From NCBI RefSeq assembly GCF_006715145.1, contig NZ_VFMR01000001.1, positions 2,666,001 to 2,730,000 of the forward strand: a stretch of 64,000 nucleotides of DNA, given 5' to 3'. Below are positions 63,092 through 64,000 of the stretch, piece after piece. Source of the DNA: Microbacterium sp. SLBN-146 (GTDB taxonomy: Bacteria; Actinomycetota; Actinomycetes; Actinomycetales; Microbacteriaceae). A program made the position numbers and the translations under genes. Each line of letters begins with the position of its first letter. Within the stretch, counting starts at the first letter, position 1. The notes beneath the pieces were generated by a model, which searched no databases, had not been told where the DNA came from, and saw nothing but the letters and a program-made list of their open reading frames with translations.

Positions 63092-63412
63092 ATGTCCAAC
63101 ATCGCACTTGAGCTCGGCAAGCAGTCAGCATCACTCGGCGTTCACAGCGCCTACGGCGAGCAGCAGGATGTCGACGGGGTGAGGTTGATCCCCGTGGCGA
63201 TCACCTGGTCCGGATTCGGCGGGGGCTCCGATGACTCCGGCAACGGTGGAGGCGGCGGCGGGGCATACGCGATCCCTGTGGGCGCGTACATCCGCAAAGG
63301 CGGCGATCTTCGTTTTGAGCCGAACATCGTCTCGCTCCTCGCTGTGGCGATTCCCTTCGTCTGGATCGCCGGACGCGCTCTCAGTCGTGTCATCCGCGCT
63401 CTCAAGAAGTAG
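63092..63412 (+). CDS. GerW/YtfJ-like protein with a C-terminal membrane helix
   Basis: 106 residues. VDGVRLIPVAITWSGFGGGS, a glycine stretch (GGGGGG) and AYAIPVGAYIRKGGDLRF match the GerW family known from spore formers; a hydrophobic helix (IVSLLAVAIPFVWIAGRAL) ends the protein. The host is not expected to sporulate. GerW-like genes are widespread in non-sporulating actinobacteria; the function there is unknown. Confidence 0.75.
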   Translation: MSNIALELGKQSASLGVHSAYGEQQDVDGVRLIPVAITWSGFGGGSDDSGNGGGGGGAYAIPVGAYIRKGGDLRFEPNIVSLLAVAIPFVWIAGRALSRVIRALKK

Positions 63413-63977
63413 CGATCCCGTCACTGCTGCCGTCGAAGCCGGTGTCGCGCGAGTCGTCGCCGCTCTCGCCGAGATCGGTGCGTCCAATCCGGTCGTGCTG
63501 ATCGACGGGCGCAGCGGTGCCGGCAAGTCGAGTCTTGCGCGTCGTCTCGTGCAGCATTGGCCGATGGCGGGGCGGGTTCAGCTTGTCGCACTCGACTCGC
63601 TCTATCCCGGTTGGGACGGCCTGGAGCTGGGCGTCACCGTCGCCACCGAGAATGTCCTTCGTCCCCATGCGCGCGGGATCATCGGCGTGTGGCGCCGCTG
63701 GGACTGGGATGAGGGAGCGGTGGCCGAGGCGCACGCGATCGATCCCGCACTTCCGCTCATCGTGGAAGGTTCGGGAAGCCTGAATGTGACGACGGCGCGG
63801 CTCGCCGACATCACGGTATGGGTCGAGTCGCCGGAGGCCTCACGCAAGCAGCGCGCTCTCGCGCGCGACGGCGACACCTATCGACCGCATTGGGAGCGAT
63901 GGGCGCGCCAGGAGGAGCGGCACCTCGCGAACGATTCACCAGGCGAACTCGCCAAGATCGTTGTCACGGTGCCCTGA
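63387..63977 (+). CDS. P-loop NTP-binding protein, kinase-like
   Basis: 196 residues from the GTG at 63387, the only good start in frame; it overlaps the preceding gene by 26 bp. The P-loop is VLIDGRSGAGKSSLARRLV, with a later LIVEGSGSLN (Walker B-like) and HWERWARQEERHLAN lid-like region. The size and motifs fit a uridine kinase-like or adenylate-kinase-like enzyme. Substrate unknown. Confidence 0.75.
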   Translation: MSSALSRSSDPVTAAVEAGVARVVAALAEIGASNPVVLIDGRSGAGKSSLARRLVQHWPMAGRVQLVALDSLYPGWDGLELGVTVATENVLRPHARGIIGVWRRWDWDEGAVAEAHAIDPALPLIVEGSGSLNVTTARLADITVWVESPEASRKQRALARDGDTYRPHWERWARQEERHLANDSPGELAKIVVTVP

Positions 63978-64000
63978 GGTCGACATCTCAGTGCCGGTTC

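Overview
The window is one stretch of a high-GC Gram-positive chromosome, most likely Microbacterium or a close relative in the Microbacteriaceae. The evidence is gene order and protein families: lipB-lipA, ffh, rpsP-khpA-rimM-trmD, rplS-lepB-rnhB-DUF2469-yraN-comM-dprA-xerC, rpsB-tsf-pyrH-frr-cdsA, glgB/glgE/glgX, mnmA-ligA and gatCAB. It also shows actinobacterial traits such as many GTG/TTG starts, stop/start overlaps of the ATGA type, and many leaderless genes (a TAnnnT box 6-7 nt before the start codon).

Layout. 1-1000: lipoate genes on the minus strand (lipA runs off the left edge). 1082-2092: a TetR regulator fused to a VOC (glyoxalase-fold) domain. 2106-12521: secretion and translation genes (ffh, rpsP, khpA, rimM, trmD, rplS, lepB), with a carboxylate-amine ligase, pyk, map and rnhB. 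12620-15254: yraN, a ComM-type ATPase and the 5' part of dprA. 15251-32326: a 17.1-kb prophage inserted in dprA. 32327-40328: the 3' part of dprA, xerC, a degenerate M23 protein, rpsB-tsf-pyrH-frr-cdsA, a DivIVA-repeat protein and a secreted transglycosylase-like protein. 40339-45384: a small zinc protein, a hydrolase, an AI-2E-type exporter, an unusual membrane/lipoprotein fusion and a CnoX-like thioredoxin-TPR protein. 45480-51895: alpha-glucan genes glgX, glgE, glgB. 51951-64000: cysteine desulfurase, mnmA, ligA, an acyl-CoA ligase, gatCAB, dinB, a GerW-like protein and a P-loop kinase.

The prophage is the most interesting part. A large serine integrase gene lies 14 bp from attR. The ends share only the dinucleotide CA; joining them there restores an uninterrupted 395-codon dprA. 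The late genes run leftward as a compact head-to-tail module: a tandem zinc-motif protein, HNH nuclease, terminase, portal, a protease-capsid fusion, connectors, major tail protein, a very short tape measure, minor tail protein and a fibre with a chaperone-like end. The protease-capsid gene holds a strong internal ribosome binding site and in-frame GTG that should give free capsid protein. The early genes run rightward from a repeat-rich control region. I recognise no endolysin, holin, small terminase or repressor. The attL-proximal slot instead carries three host-like plus-strand genes: a TIR-domain protein, a protein with a HEPN-type R-H-x3-H motif, and a small one-helix membrane protein. 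This is a candidate, possibly undescribed, anti-phage module.

Most chromosomal genes are routine housekeeping. Other points worth a look are twin promoter/leader motifs in front of rpsP and rplS, a TetR-VOC fusion with a flanking repeat, and the prevalence of leaderless starts.
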